From the NCBI GenBank assembly GCA_035542155.1, contig DATKLX010000077.1, positions 1 through 58,193 of the forward strand: a DNA stretch of 58,193 bases. Reading direction: 5' to 3'. Below are positions 8,990 through 17,823 of the stretch, piece by piece. Position 1 is the first letter of the stretch; every line of letters begins with the position of its first letter. Both the position numbers and the translations under genes were made by a program. This DNA comes from DATKLX01 sp035542155 (GTDB lineage: Bacteria; Chloroflexota; Anaerolineae; Anaerolineales; Anaerolineaceae). The notes beneath the pieces are model-generated. The model was given only the letters and a program-made list of their open reading frames with translations. It was not told where the DNA came from and ran no database searches.

Positions 8990-10215
8990 ATAACTTCCTC
9001 AACATGCACCTTAATAAAAACCTGTCCCAAGACAGTATTCAATGGGTGGATGATAGGAAGGTCGCCTCCCTGACTTACGGTAAGCTTTACTGCGCTCTTA
9101 ATATAGTCGAATTCCTCGATTCCCTCTTGTCCAATCCATACGTTGAGGAAATACTCTCCCGGCATGAGCATCAATGCATCAATAGATAATTTTATGCAGA
9201 AGGTTTTATCAGATTTTGGATGTAAAACTGCGTACTGATCGCTGCCATACATCAAAATTGTTCCATCGGATGAAACGATCTGGATCGCACTGGTAAATTC
9301 AGTTGTGTTACTTAGAGAATGGCCAAGTACTTTGATTGTGATTGGCTGACCCATCGTCAGTTGGGTGGACTTTTGCCCTAACTCATTGAGTACCTCGATT
9401 TGATCTATCATTACGCGATGGGAACCAATCCGATCTTTCCAATCGGTTGTTTCTGAGGATACAGTATCAAGATACTTCTTAATCGCAACTTCTGGCGTGT
9501 CGATTAAGATAATCCTCCCCTGACTTAACAGTATGCAGGACTGGCAAAGCTTGCTGATTGCTGACATATTGTGGCTTACAAAAAGGATTGTCCGGCCCTG
9601 ATTGGCAACATCGCCCATTTTACCGAGGCATTTCTTTTGAAAAGCTACATCTCCAACCGCAAGAACTTCATCGACTAACAAAATATCTGGATCAAGGTGA
9701 GCGGCAACTGAAAAAGCGAGGCGCATATACATGCCTGAGGAATAATGTTTGACCGGTGTATCAATAAATTTATCAATCTCGGAAAATGCTACAATCTCAT
9801 CGAACTTTTTTCTGATCTCGCTACGCCGCATTCCAAGGATAGCGCCATTTAAAAAGATATTTTCTCTTCCAGTTAATTCGTGGTGGAATCCGGTTCCAAT
9901 TTCCAATAAGCTTCCAACCCGCCCTTGTAATTCTATTCGCCCACAGGAAGGTATTGTGATATGGGAAAGTAGTTTAAGCAATGTGCTTTTCCCAGCTCCA
10001 TTTCGGCCTATTATCCCCACTGCCTGTCCTGGATATATGTCGAAAGAAATATCATCCAATGCCCAAATAAAACCGGGTTTTGTTGAATGTGCAGATCTGG
10101 TCAAACGTCTTAGAGAATTCGCTAAACTCTCGCGTATAGTTCTGTACCGGACCTGAGTTGCACCTATCCGATATCGTTTGCTAAGATGGGAAACCCGGAC
10201 GATTGGTTTATCCAT
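8986..10215 (-). CDS. wzt: Polysaccharide ABC exporter ATPase (Wzt type)
   Basis: The nucleotide-binding subunit of a glycan ABC exporter, 409 residues. Walker A is GIIGRNGAGKSTLLKLL, the signature is YSSGMYMRLAFSVA, and Walker B is PDILLVDEVLAVGD, the usual Wzt/TagH form. After about residue 250 the protein continues into a beta-rich C-terminal domain (HRVMIDQIEVLNELGQKS to the end). This matches the Wzt carbohydrate-binding domain, which recognises the finished chain. The permease lies 44 bases upstream and the methyltransferase overlaps downstream. That order suggests the modifying enzyme and the glycan-reading domain work together. Confidence 0.94.
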   Translation of the reverse strand: MDKPIVRVSHLSKRYRIGATQVRYRTIRESLANSLRRLTRSAHSTKPGFIWALDDISFDIYPGQAVGIIGRNGAGKSTLLKLLSHITIPSCGRIELQGRVGSLLEIGTGFHHELTGRENIFLNGAILGMRRSEIRKKFDEIVAFSEIDKFIDTPVKHYSSGMYMRLAFSVAAHLDPDILLVDEVLAVGDVAFQKKCLGKMGDVANQGRTILFVSHNMSAISKLCQSCILLSQGRIILIDTPEVAIKKYLDTVSSETTDWKDRIGSHRVMIDQIEVLNELGQKSTQLTMGQPITIKVLGHSLSNTTEFTSAIQIVSSDGTILMYGSDQYAVLHPKSDKTFCIKLSIDALMLMPGEYFLNVWIGQEGIEEFDYIKSAVKLTVSQGGDLPIIHPLNTVLGQVFIKVHVEEVI

Positions 10216-10259
10216 ACAATTATCTATTATTCAAATGAATAATCCGCTTCCCTTTTCCT

Positions 10260-11078
10260 TCAAATAATATCTGCAAAATTATCTTCCATCCTTCTGAAAT
10301 AAATGAGGCCTGATATTATGATCAAAAACACAACCAATACCGAGACCCAAAACAGGCCTGATGGCGGCTCGCCTCCGAGAAGGGACCAGCGAAACCCCTG
10401 GATTACACCTGCCAAAGGGTTTAAGCCGTATAAGATCTGCCAGATGCCCTTCGGAATCAAGGAAGTTGAATACACTACAGGGGAAGCATACATCCACGCT
10501 TGAATCATAAATGGCAAAGCATGTTCGAAATCACGATATTGCACATTAAGCGCTGATATCCAGAGTCCAACCCCCAGGGCTGTCAATAAAGCAAGAAGAA
10601 TCAATAACGGTAGAGCCATGATTGCAGTAGTTAAATGTATACCGTAGATCGCCATCAGGATTATGAGAAATACGAAGGAAATGGCAAAATCTACCAGTCC
10701 TGCTAAAGTTGCAGAAATGGGTATGACTATTCTGGGGAAATATACTTTGGTGAGAAGATTGCGATTGGTTACAAGACTGGAGCCAGCCCGGCTAAGCGCG
10801 CCTGCAAAAAGTTGCCATGGAAGGAGGCCTGCAAAAGCAAAAACCGGGTAAGGTCCGTCGGAGGGAAGTTTTGCTAAATGTCCAAAGACAAGACTAAATA
10901 TTATCATTGAAAGCAAAGGCTGCAAAACTGCCCAGGCTATGCCAAGGATGGTTTGTTTATAACGAATCTGAATATCCCGTAAGGTGAGGAAATAGATTAA
11001 TTCACGATAGTCCCAAAGCTCGAACAGGTTAATACGAGGTAAAGTGTCATTTTCTGGTTCGTAAATCGTTGCCTTCAT
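10260..11078 (-). CDS. wzm: Polysaccharide ABC exporter permease (Wzm type)
   Basis: An ABC-2 type membrane subunit of 272 residues with about six hydrophobic segments. The motif YKQTILGIAWAVLQPLLSMIIFSLVFG and the cytoplasmic helix before it (ELIYFLTLRDIQIR) are characteristic of Wzm/TagG exporters. It should form the channel with the Wzt protein encoded next. The start codon has no Shine-Dalgarno. A 15-bp perfect stem-loop ends 15 bases upstream, separating this gene from the propeller gene. Confidence 0.94.
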   Translation of the reverse strand: MKATIYEPENDTLPRINLFELWDYRELIYFLTLRDIQIRYKQTILGIAWAVLQPLLSMIIFSLVFGHLAKLPSDGPYPVFAFAGLLPWQLFAGALSRAGSSLVTNRNLLTKVYFPRIVIPISATLAGLVDFAISFVFLIILMAIYGIHLTTAIMALPLLILLALLTALGVGLWISALNVQYRDFEHALPFMIQAWMYASPVVYSTSLIPKGIWQILYGLNPLAGVIQGFRWSLLGGEPPSGLFWVSVLVVFLIIISGLIYFRRMEDNFADII

Positions 11079-11093
11079 ATCGAAATTGTGGAA

Positions 11094-11135
11094 CCAGTCT
11101 GCTACCCCCAGAGTATTTTTGGGGTAGCAGACTGG
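11094..11135 (-). terminator. Strong stem-loop between the propeller gene and wzm
   Basis: CCAGTCTGCTACCCC (11094-11108) pairs perfectly with GGGGTAGCAGACTGG (11121-11135) around a 12-base loop. On the minus strand it follows the stop of the propeller gene by ten bases. The sequence after it (TTCC, then ACAATTTC) is only weakly T-rich, so it may be a partial terminator or an mRNA-stabilising 3' structure rather than a full stop. Confidence 0.65.
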
Positions 11136-11145
11136 AATGGGTATT

Positions 11146-14100
11146 TTATCGTTTTACAATTGGTAGAAATACATGTGGATTATTGGAAGTATAAGTGATC
11201 TCGTTGCTCTGGTAGCCATTGGAGACAATGCTGATTTTCTTGCCATTAATCTGCGTCGACATCGGAACCCGGAACATGATTTTGTTGTTGTTCCAGGGTT
11301 GATCGTTCCCAGAGGGATCCCAAACATCCCAATAAGGGATCTCAGTCCCATCAAAATTGACGTGCGTGTAATATGAATCCCGGTTTAAATACCCCGGATC
11401 ATTTCCAAAACTGGTTCCGGTCAGGGTGAACAGGTAATATGTTCCATCTTGCGTTACAGTTGCATTGGTTAGCTGATTCTCCAACTGGAAATCCAAATTT
11501 CCATTGCTGTATCCAGTACTACCTCCTGTGGTTGCAGTTATCTGGACTTTATCCTTAACCGGCCCGTTAGGGAAGAGAGTCACGTCATCCGGCACCCGAA
11601 CCTGAATTTTGGTATCCGTCCAGGTGATGATGCTGGGGTCTGGCATACGAGCTCCAGCCAGGATAACATTATTCTGGCTGGTGTTGCGTTGTCCGCTTGG
11701 GACAGTGCCAAAATTTTGGCCGGATAAAGTCACAACAGTACCAGCCGGTCCGATTTCGGGATCTATTTTCTGGACGGGATGGTCAGTTACGATCACCTTC
11801 AGTTGATTGATTCGTTCCATTGGCAAACTGACGTCGCCGGAAGTTATCACTGCATAACCTCGAATAGGGATCAAATATTCGCCAGGCGCCACTCCTGGAT
11901 CGACCGCAATATTAATATTTGATGATGAAGAAGTGGTCACAGTAGCTGGAGAAATTTGAACCTGGAAGCCCGAAGGTATCGAAAGAGTGCTTAGATTGAT
12001 ACTGTTGTCGATCGAACCAAGAGTGCTTAGGCTGGCGGTAATGTCGATCGATGTGCCAGGGCGAACTGCACCAATTTCCGGTGAGAGGTTAAGAATAAAA
12101 TTGGGATACGGATATTGGAAAATGGCGCTTCGTTTGAGAGGATCTTCTCGCTCGCCGACCGCCCAACCCATCGTTTCATTTGACATGCGCAGCCTTGATA
12201 TAGGACGATCATAGATATTTAATCCATTGAGAGGATACGGAATCCCACCCCAAACATAGCCGCTTTGGTCGATGTAGGCAATAAAAGCTACTTTTTTGTT
12301 CGCGGAAGTGTAATATCCACCAAACCATGTTATATGAGTATCCTCAAAACTGTCCACAGAATTTAATTGAGAGGGATTAGATACTTGCTTGGGTTGGCAC
12401 CAAATTGTCTCCCAATGAGAGCCATTATACTGGTAGATCGAAGCACGCTGGTCTGAGTCTTTGGTGTTAAAGTTGCCGCTGGCATAACCGCTCAGAGTTG
12501 GAAAGTCATTCGTGATCGGAAGCATTCGGATTGAATATAAATCAGTCTGTTTCTTCGGATCTTGATCATCTGGACAATTAGAAGGATAATCTGCCTCTTG
12601 CCACGAGGAACCAGTGCTCGGGGACGGTTCTTTTAAAAACCGCATAAATGTCTCATAATAATATCCATTATTCTGGTATTCTCCAACTGCCCACGCATCC
12701 CAATCTCTTCCTTCAGACTGAAAGGCAGTGGATGGGATGAGGCTCAACCCACGCAATTGGTAGAATAAACCGCCAAAGGTGTGATTTGCGTCCCAGACGT
12801 TGGCTGCATAATTATATTTAGCTAGTGCATTTCCCGAATTTGCTACAGCCCATCCAAAATCTTTCATAATTGGATTTAACTGCGTGCCAATATTCGTGCG
12901 AAATAGACGCAATGAATTTACGCGCACATTAACTGGAGCCAAATAACGAGGTGGTTCCCATCTTCGTCCATTCCAGTGCAGAAAAACTGCAGGAGCGCCA
13001 TAAGTTGGCGGCTCTCCCGCTGCCCAGCCATTTGTAGCTGAGAGCATATCAATTGCATATAGATCTCCCGCTGGCAAAGGTGAATCTGGTTGGAACCAAC
13101 GCTGCCAATGGCGACCATCCCAATGAATGATGGTTGCACCGTACTGGTCTGCTGCGCCAACTGCCCAGGCGTCATTATCCGATACGATAGACAGGTCGTT
13201 CAGACTGTTATCAGTCGGTACCGTGACGGATAGCCAATTATTATCATAATATTCAAGAATCTGTCCGCCAATTCCATATCCATTTGAATTTTTTATGCGG
13301 TCATCATATCCGACCATCCAGCCATGTCCGCTAGTATGATCGAGAGCATAAAAGTCAAAGTAATCCGTTCGCATATCCGTGTATCGGAACCATTTTCCAT
13401 TCTCGTCTGGATATTTGATGATTACGCCATCGAAACCGATTGCCCAACCATTTCCATCTGAATCGAAGGATACATCGGCCAGCGGTGTATCGACTGGACT
13501 TTCTTCCTTTGACCATGAGGATCCATTGAAATGATAGATTCCACCGCCTTCACCTACTGCCCAACCATTATTGGCTGATCTGAAGTGGACGCCGTATAGC
13601 GGATCATTGCCAACTAAAAACGGGGACCAGGTTGTGCCATTCCAATGCATGGCATAGCCTTTCCAGTTTGTGTATTCAGAGGCAACAGTCCATGCATTAT
13701 TCATATCAAGGGCCTGGACTCCAAAATACATGTTCGTTTGCGGAAGCGCCCCGTATACATTCGTTACGTTTGTCCAGTTCGAATTATAGATAGGATGACC
13801 TTGGGGATCATAATCACCGGATGGGACTATCGTTCCACGGACAAGAGTAGACCGCTTGGTAGGACCATCCTGATCCCCAACAACCCAGGCAAAATATCCA
13901 GATCCATTGGGTACCACACTAATGCGATTTAGAGTATACGCGCTGACTGGGTTGGATAATTTGACCCAGGTGTATTTTTTTTCGATGACATCCCATCCAT
14001 ATTGTTCGATCGTACCATATGCCCCAACCGCAAATGCTAATGTGGGCGTTATTGCGGCTACGCCATATAGGTCTGTGAAAATGGATTGGGTTATTATCGC

Positions 14101-14490
14101 GTGATCCCAAATACCGTGGCAGTAAGCGAGAATCACCCCGGCATCGCCAACGATCCAGCCCTTACTCTGTTGGTCTGGATCTGTGCAGTTGACGTTGTCG
14201 GCGACATCTTTGGGCAGCATTGAAACATCTCGTAGATAGCTTTCAGTAGGCCGCATATTGCGCCATGCCCCGAGTGTGACCATTCCAATTGGGGGAGCAT
14301 CTTGCGCTGAAAGAGAGTTAGATTTCCCAACAGAATTCTCGGAGCTTGCAGTTTTATCGTATCCTGTTTTATCAGATGGGGTATGTATCGGCGCCGGCTC
14401 GTGCTCTTGCCCCTTCGCAGGCTGCGAAATTCCTCCCAGTACGAGTGCCAGGGTAAGTATTACGGCTGAGAATTGGATGATCCGCTTCAT
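11146..14490 (-). CDS. Giant secreted beta-propeller/IPT protein with FLPIVKR tail
   Basis: A 1114-residue exported protein of unknown role. The start at 14490 follows GGAGGGG and gives a clean signal peptide (MKRIIQFSAVILTLALVLGG), whereas a longer open frame upstream is not protein-like. Residues ~60-760 contain about 14 repeats of a G/A-W-x-V/A-G phrase followed by a short strand and a W (for example GWAVGEGGGIYHFNGSSW). This is the pattern of Ycf48/BNR-type beta-propeller blades and is enough for two propellers. An Ig-like segment follows, then two IPT/TIG-like domains (IGPAGTVVTLSGQNFG and FTLTGTSFGND). The protein ends HVFLPIVKR, a C-terminal tail I recall from many Chloroflexota secreted proteins. 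It sits inside the glycan locus between exporter and ligase, so a surface glycoprotein or glycan acceptor role is plausible but unproven. Confidence 0.9.
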   Translation of the reverse strand: MKRIIQFSAVILTLALVLGGISQPAKGQEHEPAPIHTPSDKTGYDKTASSENSVGKSNSLSAQDAPPIGMVTLGAWRNMRPTESYLRDVSMLPKDVADNVNCTDPDQQSKGWIVGDAGVILAYCHGIWDHAIITQSIFTDLYGVAAITPTLAFAVGAYGTIEQYGWDVIEKKYTWVKLSNPVSAYTLNRISVVPNGSGYFAWVVGDQDGPTKRSTLVRGTIVPSGDYDPQGHPIYNSNWTNVTNVYGALPQTNMYFGVQALDMNNAWTVASEYTNWKGYAMHWNGTTWSPFLVGNDPLYGVHFRSANNGWAVGEGGGIYHFNGSSWSKEESPVDTPLADVSFDSDGNGWAIGFDGVIIKYPDENGKWFRYTDMRTDYFDFYALDHTSGHGWMVGYDDRIKNSNGYGIGGQILEYYDNNWLSVTVPTDNSLNDLSIVSDNDAWAVGAADQYGATIIHWDGRHWQRWFQPDSPLPAGDLYAIDMLSATNGWAAGEPPTYGAPAVFLHWNGRRWEPPRYLAPVNVRVNSLRLFRTNIGTQLNPIMKDFGWAVANSGNALAKYNYAANVWDANHTFGGLFYQLRGLSLIPSTAFQSEGRDWDAWAVGEYQNNGYYYETFMRFLKEPSPSTGSSWQEADYPSNCPDDQDPKKQTDLYSIRMLPITNDFPTLSGYASGNFNTKDSDQRASIYQYNGSHWETIWCQPKQVSNPSQLNSVDSFEDTHITWFGGYYTSANKKVAFIAYIDQSGYVWGGIPYPLNGLNIYDRPISRLRMSNETMGWAVGEREDPLKRSAIFQYPYPNFILNLSPEIGAVRPGTSIDITASLSTLGSIDNSINLSTLSIPSGFQVQISPATVTTSSSSNINIAVDPGVAPGEYLIPIRGYAVITSGDVSLPMERINQLKVIVTDHPVQKIDPEIGPAGTVVTLSGQNFGTVPSGQRNTSQNNVILAGARMPDPSIITWTDTKIQVRVPDDVTLFPNGPVKDKVQITATTGGSTGYSNGNLDFQLENQLTNATVTQDGTYYLFTLTGTSFGNDPGYLNRDSYYTHVNFDGTEIPYWDVWDPSGNDQPWNNNKIMFRVPMSTQINGKKISIVSNGYQSNEITYTSNNPHVFLPIVKR

Positions 14491-14556
14491 TGTTTGTCCC
14501 CTCCATCGAATAATGGAACAATGGCCTGTAGTGTATGAATTGTATTTGAATGAAAA

Positions 14557-14581
14557 TGTGGGAATTCCCACAATCATTATA
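14557..14581 (-). promoter_or_regulatory. Promoter -10 and perfect 16-bp palindrome for the propeller gene
   Basis: On the minus strand an extended -10 (TGGTATAAT; ATTATA at 14576-14581 on the plus strand) is followed at once by the perfect palindrome TGTGGGAATTCCCACA (14557-14572), which would cover the transcription start. No convincing -35 is seen. The position is typical of a repressor operator and indicates that this gene is controlled separately from the ligase upstream. Confidence 0.65.
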
Positions 14582-14630
14582 CCAAGATTAATAGAAACCT
14601 TTACGACTTTTTTATGCCCGATGAATGTAA

Positions 14631-17051
14631 TCAATCCCCTACGATTCCTCCTGTTTTCAGATTTTCCATTCCCTCCTGAGCAGCGCCTGTATCCGGCGCG
14701 ACCTTCAGGATCTTCTCCCACACACGCCCCCCATCCTTCGCCCTCCCCGCTCTTTCGTACAGCCCGGCCAGCTCCACCATCCCCTCCACCACCGGATCCG
14801 TATACACGATCGTGTCCACCCCTGGCAGCAGGTCCGCGGCGATGCTCTGGCGGTCGAAGATATACCAGCCGTACTGGGGGTTGTCTAACTGCCCCAAGCC
14901 AAAGGATGAAGTCTGCTCGAGCTGGTCCAGCAGGGTCTCGTAAGTCTGGATAGCCTCGGCGGTCTTCCCCTCTCGGCGGTACGCGTTCGCCAGGGCGAGC
15001 AGATAGGGGGCGTTATCGGCGCTGTTCGCCTGAGAAAAACCGGCCGTCCGCAGCTCCCGTGCCGAAAGACTTTCCAGCTCCTCTGCCGGAGCCGCCTGCG
15101 CGGGGTGGCTGCTCTTCCACTCCCCGGCGAGCTGGCGACGGAATAGCGTCGCGCGGAAGAAATACGCATCGACCCAATCCGGCCTTTGCGCCAGGACCGC
15201 CCCATATTCTTGCCCTGCCTCGGCGATCTTCCCGCTCTCTTCGAGCATCCGCGCCAGGGTCAGGCGGAAGAAGGGCTGGTTATTGGCGGCGCCGGCGGCC
15301 CGCCGGATCGAGGCCAGCGCAGCATCGCGGTCTCCCCCGGCCCACTCCAGCGCGGCCCGGTTGGCCCAGTTGGTCGCGTAGCCGGGCTCGATCGCCAGCC
15401 CGCGGCGGAAATCCGCGAGAGCGCGGTCTAGCTCGCCGCGGTCGGCCAGCGAGCCATCCGCCGCCAGGGCCAGCTCCCCATGCGCCATGCCGGCCTGGAA
15501 CCAGTTGAAAGCCAGCGCCGGGTCGCGTTCCACGGCCAGGTCGAGCTGCTGCGCCGCGCTTCGCCAATCCTGGCGCGCAGAAGCATCCACTCCCTCGTTG
15601 AACGGCGTATAGCTCCACACGTACCAGGCGAAGGCGCCGGCCACCGCCACCCAGGCCAGCGCGAGCAGGGCGGAAGCACTGGGTGAGAACCGCGGCGCCT
15701 TCTCGGGCTCGTTCTCCGCCGCCAGGACCGCCCCCAGGATCGCCGCCAGGATGCAGAAGAGCGGGAGTTGTTCGGGCGTGTCGAACAGGCTGTGCACCCC
15801 AAAGCCCACCAGGGCTGCCAGCAGGCCGATCAAGACCAGCCGCTCGGTCCCCTGCGTGGCCTTCCAGCGCCGGACCACGACGTGCAGAAAGGCGGCGATC
15901 AAAACCAGCAGCGCCGCCATGCCTACCATCCCGGTCTCCGCGGCGACCTGCAGGACCACGTTATGCGCGTGAGCCAGGATCATTCCCGGCGGGATCGAGT
16001 TGCTTTCGATAAATCGGGTTCCAAAGGTGAATGGGCCGTTCCCCAGGATGGGGTGATCCTTCAGCATTTCTACCGCCACTTTCCAGATGTACCCGCGGTT
16101 CACCGATAGGTCCGGGATTTCAGTAATCGTAGCGGAGGTGGCGGCCACATGGCTGGGGTGGTTGGTTTGCAGCGAGAGGACGGCCAGGTCGAAGGCAGTG
16201 ACCAGGACCAACCCGCCGGCGGCCAACGCGACAGCTTTCCACCGCCCGCGGCCAGCTTTCCACCAGCCGGTCAGCTCATCCCGGTAGGCCAGCGCCAGGA
16301 GGGCCAGCAGGCCGTAGCGCCCCGCCATTGAGCCGATCCACCCGCCGCGCGAGAGGGAAAAGGCCATCATCACCACTCCGAGCAGGTACCAGGCCGCCCA
16401 GCCGGTCTTCGCTCCTTTCGATTTAGGTTGCAGCCAGCGCACGGCCAGCAGGGGAAGGAGCAGGTTAAAGTACGCGCCGATAAAGTTGCCGTGCCCCAGA
16501 AACGCGCTGATCCGAACCGGCTGGGGCGGGATCGGGTCTGACCAGCCGGCGGTCTGGATCCAGGATGCAACCCACAGGCCGATCTGCAGCATGTTGAATA
16601 ATATCAGGAAAGAGCTGGTGAAGATGAAGGTCTTGAGGAACAGGTCCGCCGGCCAGCCCGCGCGTACCAGGTCGACGACCAGGTAGAAAATGAGCGCGTA
16701 GAGGACCAGGCGTGCCAGCAAGGGGGCGCTGCGCCGCGGGTCTGCCGAGAAAGCCGTGGCGAGAGCGTAGGCGGCGATGAGCAGCAGCCAGGGGATCTCA
16801 AGCGATGTGACGGGGAAGGGTTTGCGGCGGACCAGCCGCCAGATCAGCCAGGCTGCCCCGATACCAGCGATCAGAACCAGGTTGGCCTGGATCAGCGGGA
16901 GCTGGATCACGCCGTTGAAGGTCGCACCGAACAACGTCAGGTAAGTAAGAAGAAGGAAGAGGACCGCTTCTTTCGCGAAGTACTGCCATTGGATGGATCG
17001 ACTCGGAGCGCGCAATGCTGACTTCCAGCAGAATGATGGAACAGGTTGCAT
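14631..17051 (-). CDS. O-antigen-ligase-like (Wzy_C) membrane protein with C-terminal TPRs
   Basis: An 806-residue protein. The first ~480 residues form about 12 membrane segments. The Wzy_C/O-antigen ligase region lies around GYIWKVAVEMLKDHPILGNGPFTFG and IPPGMILAHAHNVVLQVAAETG, where the conserved HxH-N stretch faces outside. The remaining ~300 residues are TPR-like helical repeats (ERDPALAFNWFQAGMAHGELA, AIEPGYATNWANRAALEW). Because export in this locus is by an ABC transporter, a ligase role is more likely than polymerase, but the family covers both. TATAAT lies only two bases before the ATG; a TTG 12 codons further in, preceded by GGAAG, could be the true start. It is GC-rich, unlike the cassette downstream. 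Confidence 0.9.
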   Translation of the reverse strand: MQPVPSFCWKSALRAPSRSIQWQYFAKEAVLFLLLTYLTLFGATFNGVIQLPLIQANLVLIAGIGAAWLIWRLVRRKPFPVTSLEIPWLLLIAAYALATAFSADPRRSAPLLARLVLYALIFYLVVDLVRAGWPADLFLKTFIFTSSFLILFNMLQIGLWVASWIQTAGWSDPIPPQPVRISAFLGHGNFIGAYFNLLLPLLAVRWLQPKSKGAKTGWAAWYLLGVVMMAFSLSRGGWIGSMAGRYGLLALLALAYRDELTGWWKAGRGRWKAVALAAGGLVLVTAFDLAVLSLQTNHPSHVAATSATITEIPDLSVNRGYIWKVAVEMLKDHPILGNGPFTFGTRFIESNSIPPGMILAHAHNVVLQVAAETGMVGMAALLVLIAAFLHVVVRRWKATQGTERLVLIGLLAALVGFGVHSLFDTPEQLPLFCILAAILGAVLAAENEPEKAPRFSPSASALLALAWVAVAGAFAWYVWSYTPFNEGVDASARQDWRSAAQQLDLAVERDPALAFNWFQAGMAHGELALAADGSLADRGELDRALADFRRGLAIEPGYATNWANRAALEWAGGDRDAALASIRRAAGAANNQPFFRLTLARMLEESGKIAEAGQEYGAVLAQRPDWVDAYFFRATLFRRQLAGEWKSSHPAQAAPAEELESLSARELRTAGFSQANSADNAPYLLALANAYRREGKTAEAIQTYETLLDQLEQTSSFGLGQLDNPQYGWYIFDRQSIAADLLPGVDTIVYTDPVVEGMVELAGLYERAGRAKDGGRVWEKILKVAPDTGAAQEGMENLKTGGIVGD

Positions 17052-17166
17052 CTATTATAGAAGCGCTCGCGCGATTCTGATCAGGTTTTGAGGAAAGCTA
17101 ACGAAAGTGCAAGGAACAGTGCTTAGGTGCCTGGTCAATTCGTCCATTAGGCAAAAAATTTGAATG

Positions 17167-17194
17167 ACCTAGCAACAAAGTAACAAAGCAACTT
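17167..17194. repeat. Octamer tandem repeat (AGYAACAA)
   Basis: About three units with an 8-base period (AGCAACAA, AGTAACAA, AGCAACTT) lie directly downstream of the DUF1684 gene stop. The same octamer family occurs at 36230-36325 and 37657-37735. Confidence 0.6.
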
Positions 17195-17701
17195 TTACTC
17201 TCGAAACACCCTCTCCCCGGCGCGGATGGGCACCTTCAGGCGGTTCTCGGCGGGCGTGAGCGGGCAGGACCAGAGTTCATTGTACGCGCAGTAGGGGTTG
17301 TAGGCGTAATTGAAATCCACCAGCACCCTGCCTTTTCCCAGCGGTTGGGGCTCGAGGTAGCGTCCCGCGCCGTAGGTCTCCTCGCCGGCCAGCGAATCGA
17401 CAAAGGGGAGGAACAACTCCCCATCCTTCGCGTAGATCGTCAGCTCGGCGTCTTGCCCTTCCACCTGGAAGTGGATCCGCCCAAAACGCTGGTAGGTCTG
17501 GATGTCGTTGGTCGAGGTCAGCATCTGGACCATCTGCCGCTCGGGGAATGGCGCCAGATCGACTTCCAGGCTCAGCCCAGGGTTTTCGGGGAAGTAATTG
17601 AGCCCCTGGAAATTCTTCTTCTGCTCATCCGTCAGCGGGCTCTGCGGGTGAGTGGCAAAAAAATCATCTTTTTCCTTGCGAAATTCTTCCAGTTCAGTCA
17701 T
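17195..17701 (-). CDS. DUF1684 domain protein
   Basis: A 168-residue cytoplasmic protein that is almost entirely a DUF1684 domain. The diagnostic C-terminal stretch is DFNYAYNPYCAYNELWSCPL, followed by PAENRLKVPIRAGE. Members of the family have no firmly established biochemical role. The start at 17701 is chosen because GGAG lies seven bases upstream and the sequence MTELEEFRKEKDDFF matches the usual N-terminus; the frame is open further up without family similarity. The gene is bracketed by a heptamer repeat upstream and an octamer repeat downstream, and is divergent from the EamA gene. Confidence 0.9.
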   Translation of the reverse strand: MTELEEFRKEKDDFFATHPQSPLTDEQKKNFQGLNYFPENPGLSLEVDLAPFPERQMVQMLTSTNDIQTYQRFGRIHFQVEGQDAELTIYAKDGELFLPFVDSLAGEETYGAGRYLEPQPLGKGRVLVDFNYAYNPYCAYNELWSCPLTPAENRLKVPIRAGERVFRE

Positions 17702-17714
17702 AGGAACTCCTGTA

Positions 17715-17757
17715 ATCAGTGAACAGTCCTCAGAATAAGGGAACAGAGAGCAGAGCT
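17715..17757. repeat. Heptamer repeat (AACAGAG-like)
   Basis: The stretch reads with a seven-base period: AATCAGT, GAACAGT, CCTCAGA, ATAAGGG, AACAGAG, AGCAGAG. The units are degenerate. A closely similar heptamer run is present at 36179-36222, and shorter traces occur near 1530-1560 and 50533-50560. Confidence 0.5.
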
Positions 17758-17823
17758 TACCAGGTCTGGTAGAATTGGTGGGATGCTCATCCCAGCTCTG
17801 CACGGAGTCACCTCAGATCCATC

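Larger units (their letters stand above)
1815..14630. other. AT-rich glycan cassette between GC-rich flanks
   Basis: By eye the base composition drops sharply from about 1815 and stays low through the glycosyltransferases, methyltransferase and exporter, rising slightly in the propeller gene. It returns to clearly GC-rich at the ligase gene (14631 onward). The genes inside are variable glycan functions; those just outside are the initiating transferase and the ligase, which are usually conserved. This is the classical arrangement of a serotype-type cassette exchanged by recombination in its flanks. The boundaries are approximate because no sliding-window calculation was possible. Confidence 0.7.

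Noticed and set aside
14491..14721. Extension of the propeller protein upstream into the ligase gene.
   Set aside because: The start at 14490 has a strong Shine-Dalgarno and a signal peptide, and the promoter lies inside the would-be extension.
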